In this document: positions 1 through 12,287 of the stretch, in pieces
Layout of the letters: the number at the start of each line of letters is the position of its first letter
Numbering within the stretch: position 1 is the stretch's first letter
Origin: Larus michahellis
Lineage: Eukaryota; Chordata; Aves; Charadriiformes; Laridae
Reading direction: 5' to 3'
DNA: 64,000 bases
NCBI RefSeq assembly: GCF_964199755.1
Contig: NC_133896.1
Span: forward strand, 90,876,215-90,940,214
Notes under the pieces: model-generated
The model's input: the letters and a program-made list of their open reading frames with translations, nothing else
Told to the model about the DNA's origin: nothing
Database searches by the model: none
Program-made: the position numbers and the translations under genes

Positions 1-221
1 CAGATTGCCTTCAGAAACCTTGACATGGACCAGATTCTTCTGGAAGGGCCATATACTGTGTAAAATTCATGACCATCCTTCTTTACTGTTTTTCACTTGA
101 CTGTTTGAACCTCACACTTTAGCACTCTTAAAGTGAAGTGATAGCACTCAGAAACAGTTTGGGAAAATGGGATAGCACATCATTTAAGCAAATCTGAAAG
201 AAGTTATTGAACACTTCTTAC

Positions 222-320
222 CCAAGGCGTCTTGTGCTCTGATATCAGCTCAATTTTCAATGAGTAAATACACAATTTCCTCACTCCCAGCACAGTCAGC
301 GAAAGATCAAATATGTTTTC
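222..320 (-). pseudogene. TRPV5/6-like pseudogene exon 5
   Basis: 99 bp with acceptor cttcag and donor G|gtaaga. Two in-frame TGA codons (309-307 and 252-250) replace a leucine TTA and a glycine GGA of the intact exon 62609-62511. The rest is recognisable (SEEIVYLLIEN, ADIRAQDALG). By hand alignment about 26 of 99 bases differ from the intact copy, and about 12 of these are synonymous. Confidence 0.9.
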
Positions 321-759
321 CTGAAGAACAGTTACAAGAAATGCAGGAAATAACATGAAGTTAAACAAAACTAATGAAAAAGTCAGAAAAACTCTGTGTC
401 AAAAAATGTCTCCATTTACACAATACCACTTTATTTGAAATTCCCACAACAACATTCCAAATTATTTGCTGAAGGTGAAAGCAGCAGAGGAATGTAGAGG
501 TTTTGCCTGAGAAAGACAGAAAATTATTTTGACGAGAATCAAGTCATAGCAAAGAGTAAAGGCAGAGCAAATGAAAGATACATGTTCTTCGGAGGAGAAG
601 GCGGAGGGAGAAAGAAGATCTTCCAGGCTGGGCCTGAAGAACGTAAGACACAAACAACGAGCAAATCCAGGAAGAATTTTGAAACTGAGAAATTGCTTTG
701 GGCCTACAGCCTCAGAATGAACAAAAACGCAGCAAAACTTTTGAGAACAGGGCTAACTA

Positions 760-1243
760 GATTCCACTTCTCTGGGCAACCTGCTCCAGTGCTTTATCAC
801 CCTCACGGTAAAAAATTGTTTCCTGATGTTCAGACGGAACCTCCTGTGTTTTAGTTTGTGCTGATTGCTTTTTGTTCTGTCACTGGGCACCTCTTAAAAG
901 AGTCTGGCTCTACCTTCTTTAAAGCATCCCTCCAGATTTCTGTACGTGTTGAACAGCCCCAGGTCTCTCAGCCTTGCCTCATAGGGGTGAAGCTCCAGTA
1001 ACCTAAATTGTCTTAGTGGCATTTTGTTGGACTTCATGCAGCAGCTCCACCCAGAACTGGGCACAGGACTCCAGGTGTGGCCTCACCAGAGCTGAGTAGA
1101 AGGGAATGATCACCTCCCTTGATCTGCTGGCAGCATTCCTCCTAATCAGACCAAGGTACCATTAGATTTTTTTGTGGCAAGGGCACATTTCCGGCTCATG
1201 TTCAACTTGGTGTCCATCAGGACCCCCAGGTCCTTTTCTGCAA
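760..1243 (-). mobile_element. CR1 LINE fragment, minus strand
   Basis: The minus strand resembles the conserved CR1 stretch from the RT C-terminal region (kdlgvlmD, SLE..RLRG) toward the 3' part (HWNRLPREV). Recognisable plus-strand pieces are the CCCCCAGGTCCTTTTCTGC end near 1225-1243, and CACCTCCC and CTCCAGGTGTGGCCTCACCAG around 1066-1120. It is degenerate, without an open frame, and the 3' tail is missing. Boundaries are uncertain by about 20 bp. Confidence 0.85.
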
Positions 1244-2810
1244 AGCCACATAGACAGAGGCATGATTTATAACAGGTTTTTTTTCAGGAGAGAAAGAACC
1301 GTTCGTACAATGACATGCAAGCAGAAGCATAACAAAGAAAAGACTCTATTATTTACAAACATCAGAAAGGACAAACAAGAAGGGAAAGGAATAGTTTATA
1401 TTAATCTTAACTCCTTTGTATAATCTTAGCTCCGACTTATGGTCTCTATTAACAGGGCAAAACAGAACTACTCAGTATTCATTAAGTCAAGTTCATCATG
1501 TACGGAGAAGCAGTGCAAGGCCTACGTCTCACTTCATTCTTATTTTATAGTGTGAGTGGGATGTAAAGGAGTTGATAAGCCTCCTAATGGCTCTATTTAC
1601 ACAGATTATTTTTTTCCTCATAAAAGTAGTTCACTTAAAATGCCTTTCCTTCAATGAAATGTCACTATATTTACAGTGAAGTAATTAAGAGTAAAATCAG
1701 ACCACCATCTGTAGCAAAATTTATCTGAAAAATGTCTAACTCTCCAAAAATTTGCATTCATTAAACAAGTACATGGAAAGATAAGTGACCCTCTTTTGGA
1801 AGCTTTCATGCTTTCTCAATCTGAAATTAGACAATGGACCAGTAGCTGTTTTAGAGGACAATGTTGAAAACTCAATGGGGTGGAAAGATCTATGATACTG
1901 GTTTCAGTAGGAGTAAATTTTAATGTTATTGGGAAAGAAATTAAAGTAGAAGTTTAATATACACATATGTACATGCACATATAACCTCCATGTACATACA
2001 TATACCCAACACAGGTATATACATATATACACACCACAGATGTATGACTGATAAAGAACTGAAGGGTCTGTATAAAAAGTAGTAGTAAATTTCACTCCTA
2101 AACTTATTTTCTTACACTGATAGATCATGGCATTGACAATTACTAAGTAAATTGGCCAGATCATTGTCTAACAGAAATCAACTAATGACCTTTATTGCAA
2201 TATTCCAGTTTTTATCAAATGACAGTTCAGACCAGTAGCACTTAAGGGAAAAACCCAACTTTATAGAGAGAAGAAATATGACCAGCAAGTTAAAGAATTT
2301 TGAGAAATGAAAACAGAAATGAAATATGGAAATGAAAACAGTTTTGGGTTTGCATTCTTTTCCATCTGTCCTGCAGAGATTTTCTGCTCTTCAGGGGTAA
2401 TTCAGATTAACAGTACAATGAAAAGATGATTCCATCCTGCACCAAGTCACGATGCTGATCTCACATCTTCTCTGTCTTGCCAAATCCTGGCAGCAGATGT
2501 CTTCCAACATTTCAGGGAGTGTTTTTTTATTATACACAGATTGATGCTTTGTGTCAAGAGCGAGCCTTACTGACTGTTAGCAAACATATAATTCTTCTTT
2601 GCTTTTTCTGCTCTAGTTCTAAGTGACCAGTGCTTTGTCTGCTAATTGACTAATATTCTGTATCTCAAATTCTGTACTATCACAAATATTTCCTAATTCT
2701 CAGACTACACTTTTGCTTATCAAATTTCAATCCTTTACTTTTTGTTATATTTTCTGAGACCTTTTTGAAAAATTGCTCTCTATGGTTTTCGTATGCTTCT
2801 TTGAAGCATA

Positions 2811-2892
2811 TGATGAGGTGATGAGATGAGATGATGAGATGAGGTGAGGTGAGATGAGAAGCGGTGACAGGATATGACGTGATGTGACATGA
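2811..2892. repeat. GATGA/GAGGT purine-rich simple repeat
   Basis: An imperfect array of GATGA and GGTGA units from the TGATGAGG near 2811 to about 2892, purine-rich on the plus strand. The small minus-strand open frame across it is a product of the repeat. Confidence 0.8.
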
Positions 2893-3829
2893 AGACTATA
2901 GGAAAGAAGAGCAGAAAGAAATAGATTCACGTGAGAAAGAAATAGGAAAGACAGATGACTAAATCATAAGTCTGTGCAGTCTGAAACAATGATCTTTAAT
3001 TTCAAAATGGTAGATAAATTCTGTGAATATTTTATATATATATGTGTATATATATACTTTCTGACAGTAACATTTTAAGTGAACAATATCACTGACACAA
3101 AGCCATCTGCATTATATTAAGGGACAAACCATATCAAATATCAAATATTTCCTTACAACACATGTGGACCCACAGAAGAACAGTTCCATTTGAGAAGAAA
3201 ACATTATTCAACAGTATGGATACATTTGCACATTCTACACTTTTGTTCTTCAGATAATTTTTATGCTGACTTTAGTTTGGTATTACTTTCCACACACAGC
3301 AGAATTTCATATTGCATAATTCCATTCACAGTTGAGGTTGCTGAATGTTTTAATAGTTGGACATGGAAGAGCTGATGCTCTTGGGCACAAGAGCAAGCAC
3401 GGTATGAAGTTTCAGATTAGTTGTATTAGTGCTGTAATGGGTGATAGTTAATGACTACATTAACAGCTCTTGTCAATATCATTATATTACAGAGTCAACA
3501 CCCAGGATTAAAGTTTGGTCCTTCTTTTAACTGTATCAGGCTAACTGCAGGCTCAGACAGGCATTTCTCCATGGGTAACAGTTCCACTTCAGTACATGGA
3601 CTAAAGATTACTTCCTTTTTTAACGAAGACCAAACCTATGGAGCAAAGTTCTCTGACAAGATTTGCCTTCCTTGGCAATTCTGAAGTTAGGGCTTATGGA
3701 AGACACATGGATGTGCTACTGATTAGACAGATTGATAGAAAGAGGAAGAAAAGGAGCACAGATGCAAAGACACCCAGCTAGCATGTCACGGATGAAAACA
3801 TCACAGCAGTTTAGGCCACAGGTAAATAC

Positions 3830-3967
3830 CAAAGTAGATGAGATGGTAACTGTTGTGTCTGAAAACTTATCCCGTGGCCCGAGGATTCTTGACATCAGCT
3901 CCCTTTTCCATTCTTGCCTTCACCAAACTGGTTTCATTCACCACAGCAATGTGAAGAGCAGTCTCCC
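3830..3967 (-). pseudogene. TRPV5/6-like pseudogene exon 4
   Basis: 138 bp against 141 bp in the intact copy, a one-codon deletion in the VNxxxxLV loop. The acceptor is attacag and the donor G|gtattt. It reads ETALHIAVVNETSLVKARME then KGADVKNPRATG, followed by TAA at 3869-3867, then VFRHNSYHLIYF. The corresponding intact exon is 63145-63285. Confidence 0.9.
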
Positions 3968-5400
3968 CTGTAATACACAATTTGCTTGTTGTCTATCATA
4001 GCATACCAAATGTGCCAGAAGCACTACAACAATTAGACATCCACAGCACAGCCACAGGCATTTTATCAGTGGAAAACTGAGAGATACTTGGTAAAATACA
4101 GGATTTAAAGAAATTTCCATGGGAATGAGTAACGAATATCCATGGAACTGGGGACATGAAGTGTATGATTTCTCTAGAGTCTTGAAATTCTCAATTCAGA
4201 CTCTCATCTCATTTACATGTTAGGAGTGACTTTGTAGAAGACAATCTGGATTTTGTCGTGTGAGAGGGACCACAGGATCTGGCCTAGTTTTTCAGCCATG
4301 CAGTCTTTAATTTGTTTTGACCTGAAGGCAGATACTACAACTGTGAAATGACTTGCCACTCAGAATGAATGATATTCATACTCAGCATTTCTCAAAGTGT
4401 TTCAGCACCTTGTTTATTCCACTTATGTTCCTACTCACATTTTTACGCTTCTGTAATAACTTCTGTGTGAGTATCTCAAGCATTGGAAATGTTCACCAAA
4501 TTTTACATCAGCCTTTGTTTACGACTCTGAAATAATTCACGGTATTTTGCAGATGGAGAAACTGGGGCATAGAGAAATGAAGACCATTGTTCAGAGACAG
4601 GCAAATGACCATAGCTAGGTTTCCCACATAAATCACTGTATTTGCTACTTCTTTTCAGTCTTTTTCTGAAATAAGGGGATTCAATTCTCACACAATGTAC
4701 AGAGTTGCTACAAAACCATTCTAAAAAAGCGGCATCCTCCTTGAAAAACTCACAGAGTTAAATGTAACGTTCACACTGAAATTTAGGCAAAACAACTGGA
4801 TCAGTACTGCTGCTCCTGAGGGCTACATGAATGTACAAGAAATTCAGATGCGTTCTCCTCTCATTGAGTGTGTTCGGTCAGGGAGGAGGCTTCTCCCCAG
4901 GGCTGCTTACATTGCTTCCTCTGGCATGTCTCTGTGTAGCAACAACTGTGAGAATGAACTTCCGACAGGAAAAGCATCATTTTATGAATCCATACTGCTT
5001 CTTGAAGCACTGAAACATACCTGCAGAGGTTATCAAGAAGTGATCTTGCTCAACTATCAATCCAGACAAATCAAATGGGAATGAGAAATGGGGAAAAAAG
5101 GCTGAGAACAGGATATATTCTAAGGACAAAATAAACTTCTGGGCTACTTAGGTCAGCATATATACACAGCTTTTTTAGATCAGTGTAGGTACACAGTTCA
5201 CTTCTTGGAATGAGAGCAGAGTATCCAGAGGTGTCAAGCAACCGAGTCAGGGGACAATAAAATCAAATGTCCTTGAGTAGATAAGTTTCACTGGCTGATT
5301 GGGATCCTGAGTGATTCTTTAAGATGGATCTGGACCATTATTGGACCGTTTTGGACCATTTGGGTGTTCTGACACTCTCCTTTCAGCTCATCATTTTTAC
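3968..5400 (-). other. Intron 3 of the pseudogene
   Basis: 1433 bp between pseudogene exons 3 and 4. I see no further exon, repeat family or RNA gene in it. The short open frames (for example plus-strand 4827-5084) show no family resemblance. Confidence 0.6.
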
Positions 5401-5523
5401 CTGCTTACAGCTCAGATGTCATTACTTCATTGACAAGCTCCAGGGATGCCTCCATCACAGCCTGAGCAGCATCCACATTGCCGTACCAGGCAGCCACATG
5501 AAGGGCTGTCTCCTTCATTGCAC
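5401..5523 (-). pseudogene. TRPV5/6-like pseudogene exon 3
   Basis: 123 bp, exactly the family length. The acceptor is cactag and the donor G|gtaaaa. It reads [20 protein letters not shown] then [18 protein letters not shown], followed by TAA at 5407-5405 where the family has the tyrosine of ELYEG. The rest is open and well conserved, so decay looks limited to substitutions. Confidence 0.92.
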
Positions 5524-5711
5524 CTAGTGACACAATAGTAAGTTAACCACCTCAGTGCTGAATGCCCACCATTCAGCTGTTTCCACTCCACCCTGGCAAG
5601 TTTATTCTCTGCCACAGTTGCAGCCCTGAGCCCGTTATCCAAACATGCCGACCCCAGAAGTTTTCTTCTCAAAAGTATTTCAGACAAGGCTAGTATAGGA
5701 AGGGGCGCTAC

Positions 5712-5809
5712 CACTCTAATGCATACCACAGGCTTTACAAGCAAGAAGTTTCTGAATAGCTTGCACGTCATTATCCTTCGAGGCCTGGAGCAGGGGAGAT
5801 TCCCGGAGC
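5712..5809 (-). pseudogene. TRPV5/6-like pseudogene exon 2
   Basis: 98 bp with acceptor gttccag and donor G|gtagcg. It reads LRESPLLQASKDNDVQAIQK then LLACKACGMH, followed by TAG at 5718-5716 in place of the conserved glutamine of the VHQRG motif. The ESPLL.A.KDNDVQA signature is characteristic of the first TRPV5/6 ankyrin repeat. A T16 stretch lies 33-48 bp upstream of the exon on the minus strand. Confidence 0.9.
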
Positions 5810-8800
5810 CTGGAACAATAAAAATTCCCCATTCATAATCTTAAAAAAAAAAAAAAAAGTGATAATAGGAAACTAGTTTTGCTGCATCAGCAAAACAGAC
5901 TTGGTTAGAGGCTTTTGTTCTTAAGATATCAGACACTTTTGAGAACTGTCAAGACACATACATGAATGATCCACCTTTTAAAGGTCAGACATTTTGTATA
6001 ACCAGAAGATCTATAATTCAGCTTTTAAATGACTAGAGAGCTGATGAAAACATCACAGAGGAAATATGATTCTCACTCGGGTGGTAATTTAGCATTCCAG
6101 GGTAATTGCACATTTACTGTACTTGACTAGCTTTTGTACAAGGTGTCAAATTACCTTCAATCTTACACTGTCAGGCCTCAGCATTTTTTAGCAGGCGACA
6201 TCTGAGATCCATGCAGAAATTGCACATATTCCCTGCATTATTTCTGGATTTTTGTTCCCATTTCAAGTTCATCAGCCAGTCTCAAGTAGGCTGGATCATT
6301 GATTCTTGTCATAATACAAAATTCAGTAACCAAATCCTTTCTTTCTGACAGATGGAAATACACTGGCAGAACACAAACTGTCTCTTTGACTCCCAGCCCT
6401 CTGCTCTAACCAGGAAACTCGTGTAGAAAAAGAATCCTAATTAAATATGCAAACCTTTCATCTTGCTCCATCCCAGCATGGGAGCTTCAGCTGAATACAA
6501 TGCATAATGATCCCTCTGGAAAGTTTGAAAATAAAGACATCATTGTTAACAGAAATAAATAATTTTTAAGAAAAATAAAGATTGGCTGCATGCCCATTGC
6601 AATTATCTCTGATGCTGAGAGCCACAGGGGTTCTGTCTGTCTGTAACCAGCCAACTTAATCTGCCAAAATGAAAAAAAGAAAGAAAGAATCTTCTTCTTC
6701 ATCAGCTTATTAACTTAAGTAAAATAAGGTGATACCCTAAGGAAATGTACTAACAACATGCAGCATCATGCTTTTCATAAGGAGAGAATGAAAACCACTC
6801 CGCCTGCTTTTAATGGGGCAGGCTGTGCTTAAGAAAATGAGAAGTCAAGCCTGAAGTTACTGGCAAACCTGCTGAAAGGGCAAGACTGGGGTAACAGAGG
6901 ATCTTGCCAACAGGTATTACACCACGGCTATACAAGGTTGAAGAACTAAATTAGGAAAAGGGCTATGTCTCTCTGCTGACCTGCGTCTGCAAAACGGCAT
7001 GCAGAAACCAAAGACGAAAGAGCAGAAAGGATGCAGAAGAATACAGGAGTATGCTTGAATACATGGTCAACACTTGTTCAGCACTCATTGGCATTGCGTA
7101 ACACTAGGTAGTGCTGTCAGCTACTCATCTTTGCTGGCAATGCAATACCTGATTTATTAAAATGATAGATAAGATAAAATGGTTGTAATAGTTCCTTAAT
7201 TGTTCAGTGGGTAATATAAACATCTGCAGTTACAGTCCAGTACCTCTGTTTCACTGCCTCACAATGCCCAAGGAAATAAAGGTATTAAGTGTGAGTATTT
7301 GGATGCTAGTCTCAGTGAAACATTGAAAGACGACATAGGGCTCATCATTTATGCTAAATCTATTGTGGAAGGTGGGCCCTGATCCTCCAGAAGTATCCCA
7401 GAAAAAGATGGGAGAAATCTTTCTACCAAATCTTGTATGTTCCCTTCACGTGTTTCCCCTTGGTTTCCATATACTTCACAGGAAAGGAGCCTGCTCTGAA
7501 GTCGTTACAGCTTCTCTCTATGCATACGGACTATGATGTCTTCAGGGATTAGGAATAGACAGCAATGTAGATGGCAGAAACTAGCGCTCTCCTCCAGGAG
7601 GAGCATGGAATAATAGTTCAACAAACAAATAGCTTTCATTCTTCAATGAGTCAAGATGAAAATTCTAGGCTGATATTGCAGCTGCAGAAGGCATACAAGA
7701 TATACAGAGACTGAAAAAGAAACAGTTCTCCCACAAAATGCAATTTTAGGATTCCCCTTCAACCTGTAGTTGGTTGCCTGAGCTAACTGTAGAAGGAACA
7801 GTTTGTTCATGCAAGGCAGGTAATAGATGACATTTCTTATTTCAAAATCTTTGAATGTTCCTCAGTTTAGTAGGTTCTTCAAGAATATTGATGAAGCCTT
7901 CACAGTCACCATCCCTTCCTGACAGTTGTTACTCCCAGACAAAGTCAAGAATGAACTAAAGGTGTTGAACCTGAATGTTTGCCAAAGAATCGGCAGGCTG
8001 GAAATCTGCAATATCTCTGTGCAATGTTTATTTAGGGAGGAGATTCCAGTCTCCTGGGTTATCACTTGGAGTTCAGCAGTTCAAAACAAAATACATCTAA
8101 ACGGACTATGTTCAGTCAAGCAAAAGAGAATGGAAGTCCTAAGAGTCACCATGCAGTAGCTGTTCACCATATAGAATCTTCTCTGGATGGTTTCTGGTCA
8201 GGGAAATATCCAAAGCATTCTTCTATCCCAGGTGCAGCTATACAGCAGATGCACTGCACAGAACAGGACTTGAGCACATGAAATGCCTTGAGGCTGATGG
8301 CTGAAATCCAAGGGAGGGAGATGGCCCAAGGAATACTGTAGGTTACTATACATCTAAAAGGTGAGAGTGAGAAATCAGAGAGCTGACAAGAGCCAGCTGG
8401 CTCTACTGTTCAGGTTGCTTTTACACTCTCTCCAGAATTGACTCTAAGAAGTCTCTGAGAATACTGTAAAATCTCTGCAAAATTAATACAGTCCAAAACT
8501 AATTCACCTCCTGCTTCAGACTTCACAACAGATCACATCATCTGCAAATTTCTGTGAAGACACAAAGAAGACATTGGGCAGAAAAGGCTTTCCTCTCTAG
8601 CTAATATTCTCTAGACCCACAAAGGAGATGCTCTGCTTCGCAAAAAATTGCTACCTCCAAAGGGGATTGTTGAGGTTCTTCTGTCCCCCAATAGTCAGAG
8701 TATAAGGTGGGAGGCCTGAATCTAATTCAGACCAATCAATTAGAATTTTTAGAAATGGAATTAGTATATCTCTGAGGTTAAAGTGGATTTGATGCCTTTA

Positions 8801-10479
8801 TGAAAAATTGAGTCTGAACTATGTGTAAGATAAGGAAAGAATCTGGAAGCTGATTACAGAATAATTAAATATTTGAATGTGGAGTTGCAGGAAATAAAAA
8901 AATGGTCAAAAGTCAAACTTGAAAAGAAAATTTATCTCAGAAGAAAATATACATGAAAGTCTGGAATGTTATTTCATTGTGATCTACCCTGGATAGTCCA
9001 AAATCACACTTTCTTCTTGGGCTTCTGTGCTTGAGGTGACTGTTTCATAGACTTAGAGAGCTGTAATTGGGCAGAAGGATCTCTTGTCATCCTGCCTGAA
9101 TCTTCTGGGTTTGCCTAATCGCTTCCTTTAGTTCTCTGTGTTCTTCCAGACCACCCTAAACAATTTCGATTGCTTTAAGGATAAGAGCGCTGTCTATACA
9201 ACTTTACCTTTGTCTTAAAATTGTTTGTACCTATGCCTAATGTGCTCTCCTTCTTTATTCTTGACAGGTTGTTCATGATACTAAAATGCTTAAAATGAAT
9301 TTTTAAAGCCCACCATTAAAATTTTGTGAAGATGCAGTATATGTAATATCCCTGAATTAATACATTAATGAAACTTCAGTAAAATATATTATATATTATT
9401 TGGAATAATTTTTAAACCAGGTGCTCTTCATCTGATTGGATATGTGCACTTAAGGCTGGATAATTGCATAGATCTGATGAACTTGTCTAACAGGACTCTG
9501 AAAGAGTGTGTATGTGTTGATTCACTACCTATGAAGTGTCCAGGAATTAAGACGTTCCTTTCTTTTATTATGGAAGCTTATTTTTAGCATGCTAAAGTTT
9601 TCTTCAAAGGAATTAATCTATCCACAGAAAAATAGAAGCCCACAACTGGAAAAGGTAAAAACACATGGTTAATGAGCTAGGGTTCTTCAGGGTTTCTATT
9701 CCTATAGTCATTTTAGAAGCAGCAGAAAGGCTAGTGAGAATTTTCACCCTTCAGTGAGCTAGGAAAATGACTTGATCAATCTTTAGACATGCAACTGTTC
9801 ATAAAAGTCATTCTGCTGACGAGAGGATTTCTTGCTGTTTCTTCCTCTGAGAAATACGTATGTTATGAAAGCGGCCTGTTTATTACTTACATGCTAAATA
9901 GTCTGTTTTCACAATTTACCTTCCCTTTGGCATTGGCAATCTAACTTTTCCAGATAGGCTAACTAGCCTAACAGCCTAAATAAGATTGTTCTTGTTGAGG
10001 TAATTTTCAAATACAAAAAAAAAAAAAAAAGACAAGCTTGAATCAAATATTATCTTCTCTGCTTTAGATAGCTAGTTAGAAATAATCCACTTGCTCAATG
10101 AAGTGAACAATTTTGAAACATTTTAGGTGGGAATTCTGTTTATTGTTACGTGTCTGAATAACAGTTTGGGGAAAAAAATTAGAAGGGAAACTAAAAATAT
10201 GCCATTAAGGTGTTCAAGGCTAAGTCCCACATCAGGAATGGAACTAACTTAAGCCTCACTTCAGGCCAGGGACCGACTGACTGACGGGGACAGCTCTGCA
10301 ACAAGACTTTCAACTTGAATGTGCGTCAGCAGTATAGTGTGCCTTTGGGATAATGCCGTTTATCTGCTTGGTGTGATGTATTAGGAAAAGCACAGCCATC
10401 AGGGTAAGAGAAATTATTATTTGCCTCAGCACAGATGAGGTTGCATCAAGAAAAAAGTCTTGGGTTGAGCTCTGCAGTA
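5810..10479. other. Unassigned intergenic sequence
   Basis: AT-rich sequence with A tracts at 5842-5857 and 10015-10030. A first exon of the pseudogene would be expected somewhere here, but none was recognised. No other gene, repeat family or RNA gene can be supported. Confidence 0.5.
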
Positions 10480-10960
10480 CAAGAGAGACAATGATGAAGT
10501 GGAGCGAGTACAGTTAACAATCATTATGATGCTTAGGGTGCTGGAGCACATGACACATGAGGAGAGGCTGAGGATGGCTAGTTTGTTCAGCTTGGAGAAG
10601 CCCGGGGGAGATATAATTACTATCTTCCAATACCCATGGGGGGAGGAAAAAAATGAGGAGTCAAACTCTTCTCAGAACAACGCAGTGAAAGAGAGAGGTG
10701 ACAGGAACATGTTGCATTAAGGGAAATTCTGAAAGAGCATGAGGAAAAATTTCTTCTCCTGAGGGTGGTTCTGGCTCTGCACTAGAAAAGGTACCCAGAG
10801 ATCCTGGGGAATCTAGATTCTTTGAGATGTTCGGAAGCCACCTGAACAGCCTGATATGGCTTTGGAGTCGCTCCTGCTGTAAACTAGGATTTGGAGTAGA
10901 AAATTCCAGAGCAGAAACCACCAAAGGTCCTTTCCCATGTAGATATTTGTATAATGGAAC
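10480..10960 (+). mobile_element. Degenerate CR1 LINE fragment, plus strand
   Basis: The plus strand encodes a remnant of the CR1 block LEHMTHEERLRMASLFSLEK, matching the usual [20 protein letters not shown]. After this comes a weakly preserved 3' part (a KFFSPEGG-like stretch near 10745). There is no ATTCTATGA tail. It is more diverged than the copies at 12.9 or 58 kb, so probably older. The left edge is approximate. Confidence 0.7.
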
Positions 10961-12287
10961 TAGGTTAATTATTTCCCTCCCCACCCCTTGAATCTTGTCT
11001 CTAAATCAACTATTTTTTCCAAGTAATAAAAGCCTAATTTTGAGAATGGTTAAAAAATTATAATTTCAGTAAAGAAACGTTTAATATATTTTAATTAAAA
11101 ATGTAATGAAGAGTGTCAAAGCACCACGTGCCTGGTACTTCCATGCTCTAAAATAATATTGCTAATCTGTAGTGAAGTTCCAGTCAATGGAGGAAGAGAA
11201 CAGGGAGAAACTCCCTGCTTCTGTGTCCTTCCTACCTTTCAAGAGAGAAATTAATCTCAGCTCATGCCTCACTAGACTTATCTTCATTATTCCCAGACAT
11301 GTTTGATTGATTGTGCTACTTGCCAATTATTCATATTAAGATGACTCAAGCAATGAGGTTCTGTCACTTCTCTTGGAAGCACATGGCAATTTAAAGGCTT
11401 CTTATTGTTTCATTATTAAACCGTAAAGCAATCATTAAAGCCTGAAGGTTGGTCACTAATTATGATTTCGTCTTTACTGTCAGACAGCCTTTCCAAATTT
11501 TGAAGCTATCATTCCATGTATGTTTGTTTAAATACTCCAACAATGTCACAATACGTAAACAACAACAGAACTTCAGGCCTCCAAAGTTGCATAGCCCAGC
11601 CTTACTTTAATTTGAACAAACAGAGGATGTACGCCCTTTGGTAGAAGAGTTGCATCTTTCTACACAGCACTTCAGTGGTGGTCTCAGAACTGGTGCCACT
11701 TCATTCACCCATCTCTTACCCAAACAGCTGCCTCACAATACCCAGCTGGGGTCGGCTTGGCTGATAGTTTAGGTAAGAACAGTTCTGACAGGTGTGTTAG
11801 TGGCCTACAAAAGATAAACATATAATTTTGTCCAGGACACAGAGCTGAGCAGGATGGATTTTGCTGGGAAAAGAGCAGCGGGATACATATATGGACCACC
11901 TTATTATTGCAGTGCTTTAATTTGTTTAGGGTTTTTTGTTTGTTTGTTTCTTCTTTTTTTTCCCCCTGAAAAGATTTAGTGATACTGTCCCTGAGAAAAC
12001 AAGCCGGCAGTAAATCTGGTGCCAGATGCAAAAGGTATCAGATATAGGCAGGTGGATGTGAACTTCTCAGGCTTGCAAAAGCTTGAGAGTTTCACAGAAG
12101 TACACTTATTTTGCACAAAACTTGTATTTCTCTCTTCCCACTGGGCTGGAAAGACTGTATGGATGAAGTTGCCTCCATGCTAAAGAGACAGAAAAAAGGT
12201 CCAAGGCAACATAGGCGGGTAGATTCAATGGCTTGTTGGCCTGAATGGGAAACCTGTTTGCACAAATTTCTACAAATCCACAGACAG

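Larger units (their letters stand above)
321..3829 (-). other. Intron 4 of the pseudogene
   Basis: A 3.5-kb interval between pseudogene exons 4 and 5; the matching intron of the intact gene is only 535 bp. It contains a minus-strand CR1 fragment (760-1243), an alternating purine-pyrimidine tract near 1955-2035, a GATGA-type tract (2811-2892) and a TA-rich tract (about 3030-3055). No exon was recognised in it. Confidence 0.7.
222..5809 (-). pseudogene. TRPV5/6-like tandem pseudogene, exons 2-5 (3' part outside window)
   Basis: Four exons on the minus strand match the TRPV5/6 ankyrin region in order: 5809-5712, 5523-5401, 3967-3830 and 320-222. Lengths of 98, 123, 138 and 99 bp equal the family's exon lengths, except for one lost codon in exon 4. 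Every acceptor and donor is still AG/GT and the reading phase is preserved across all joins. Each exon carries at least one in-frame stop: TAG at 5718-5716, TAA at 5407-5405, TAA at 3869-3867, TGA at 309-307 and TGA at 252-250. Five separate nonsense codons make a sequencing error unlikely. Exons 6-15, if present, lie left of position 1. Exon 1 was not recognised between 5810 and about 12 kb. It is the tandem partner of the intact gene about 43 kb to the right in the same orientation; no retroposition signs are seen because introns are retained. Confidence 0.92.

Noticed and set aside
222..5809. Possibility that the left TRPV copy is a functional gene with sequencing errors
   Set aside because: Five independent nonsense codons spread over all four exons are too many for base-call errors.
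222..5809. Possibility that the left TRPV copy is a processed retrocopy
   Set aside because: Introns with intact splice sites lie between the exons, so it is a DNA-level duplicate.
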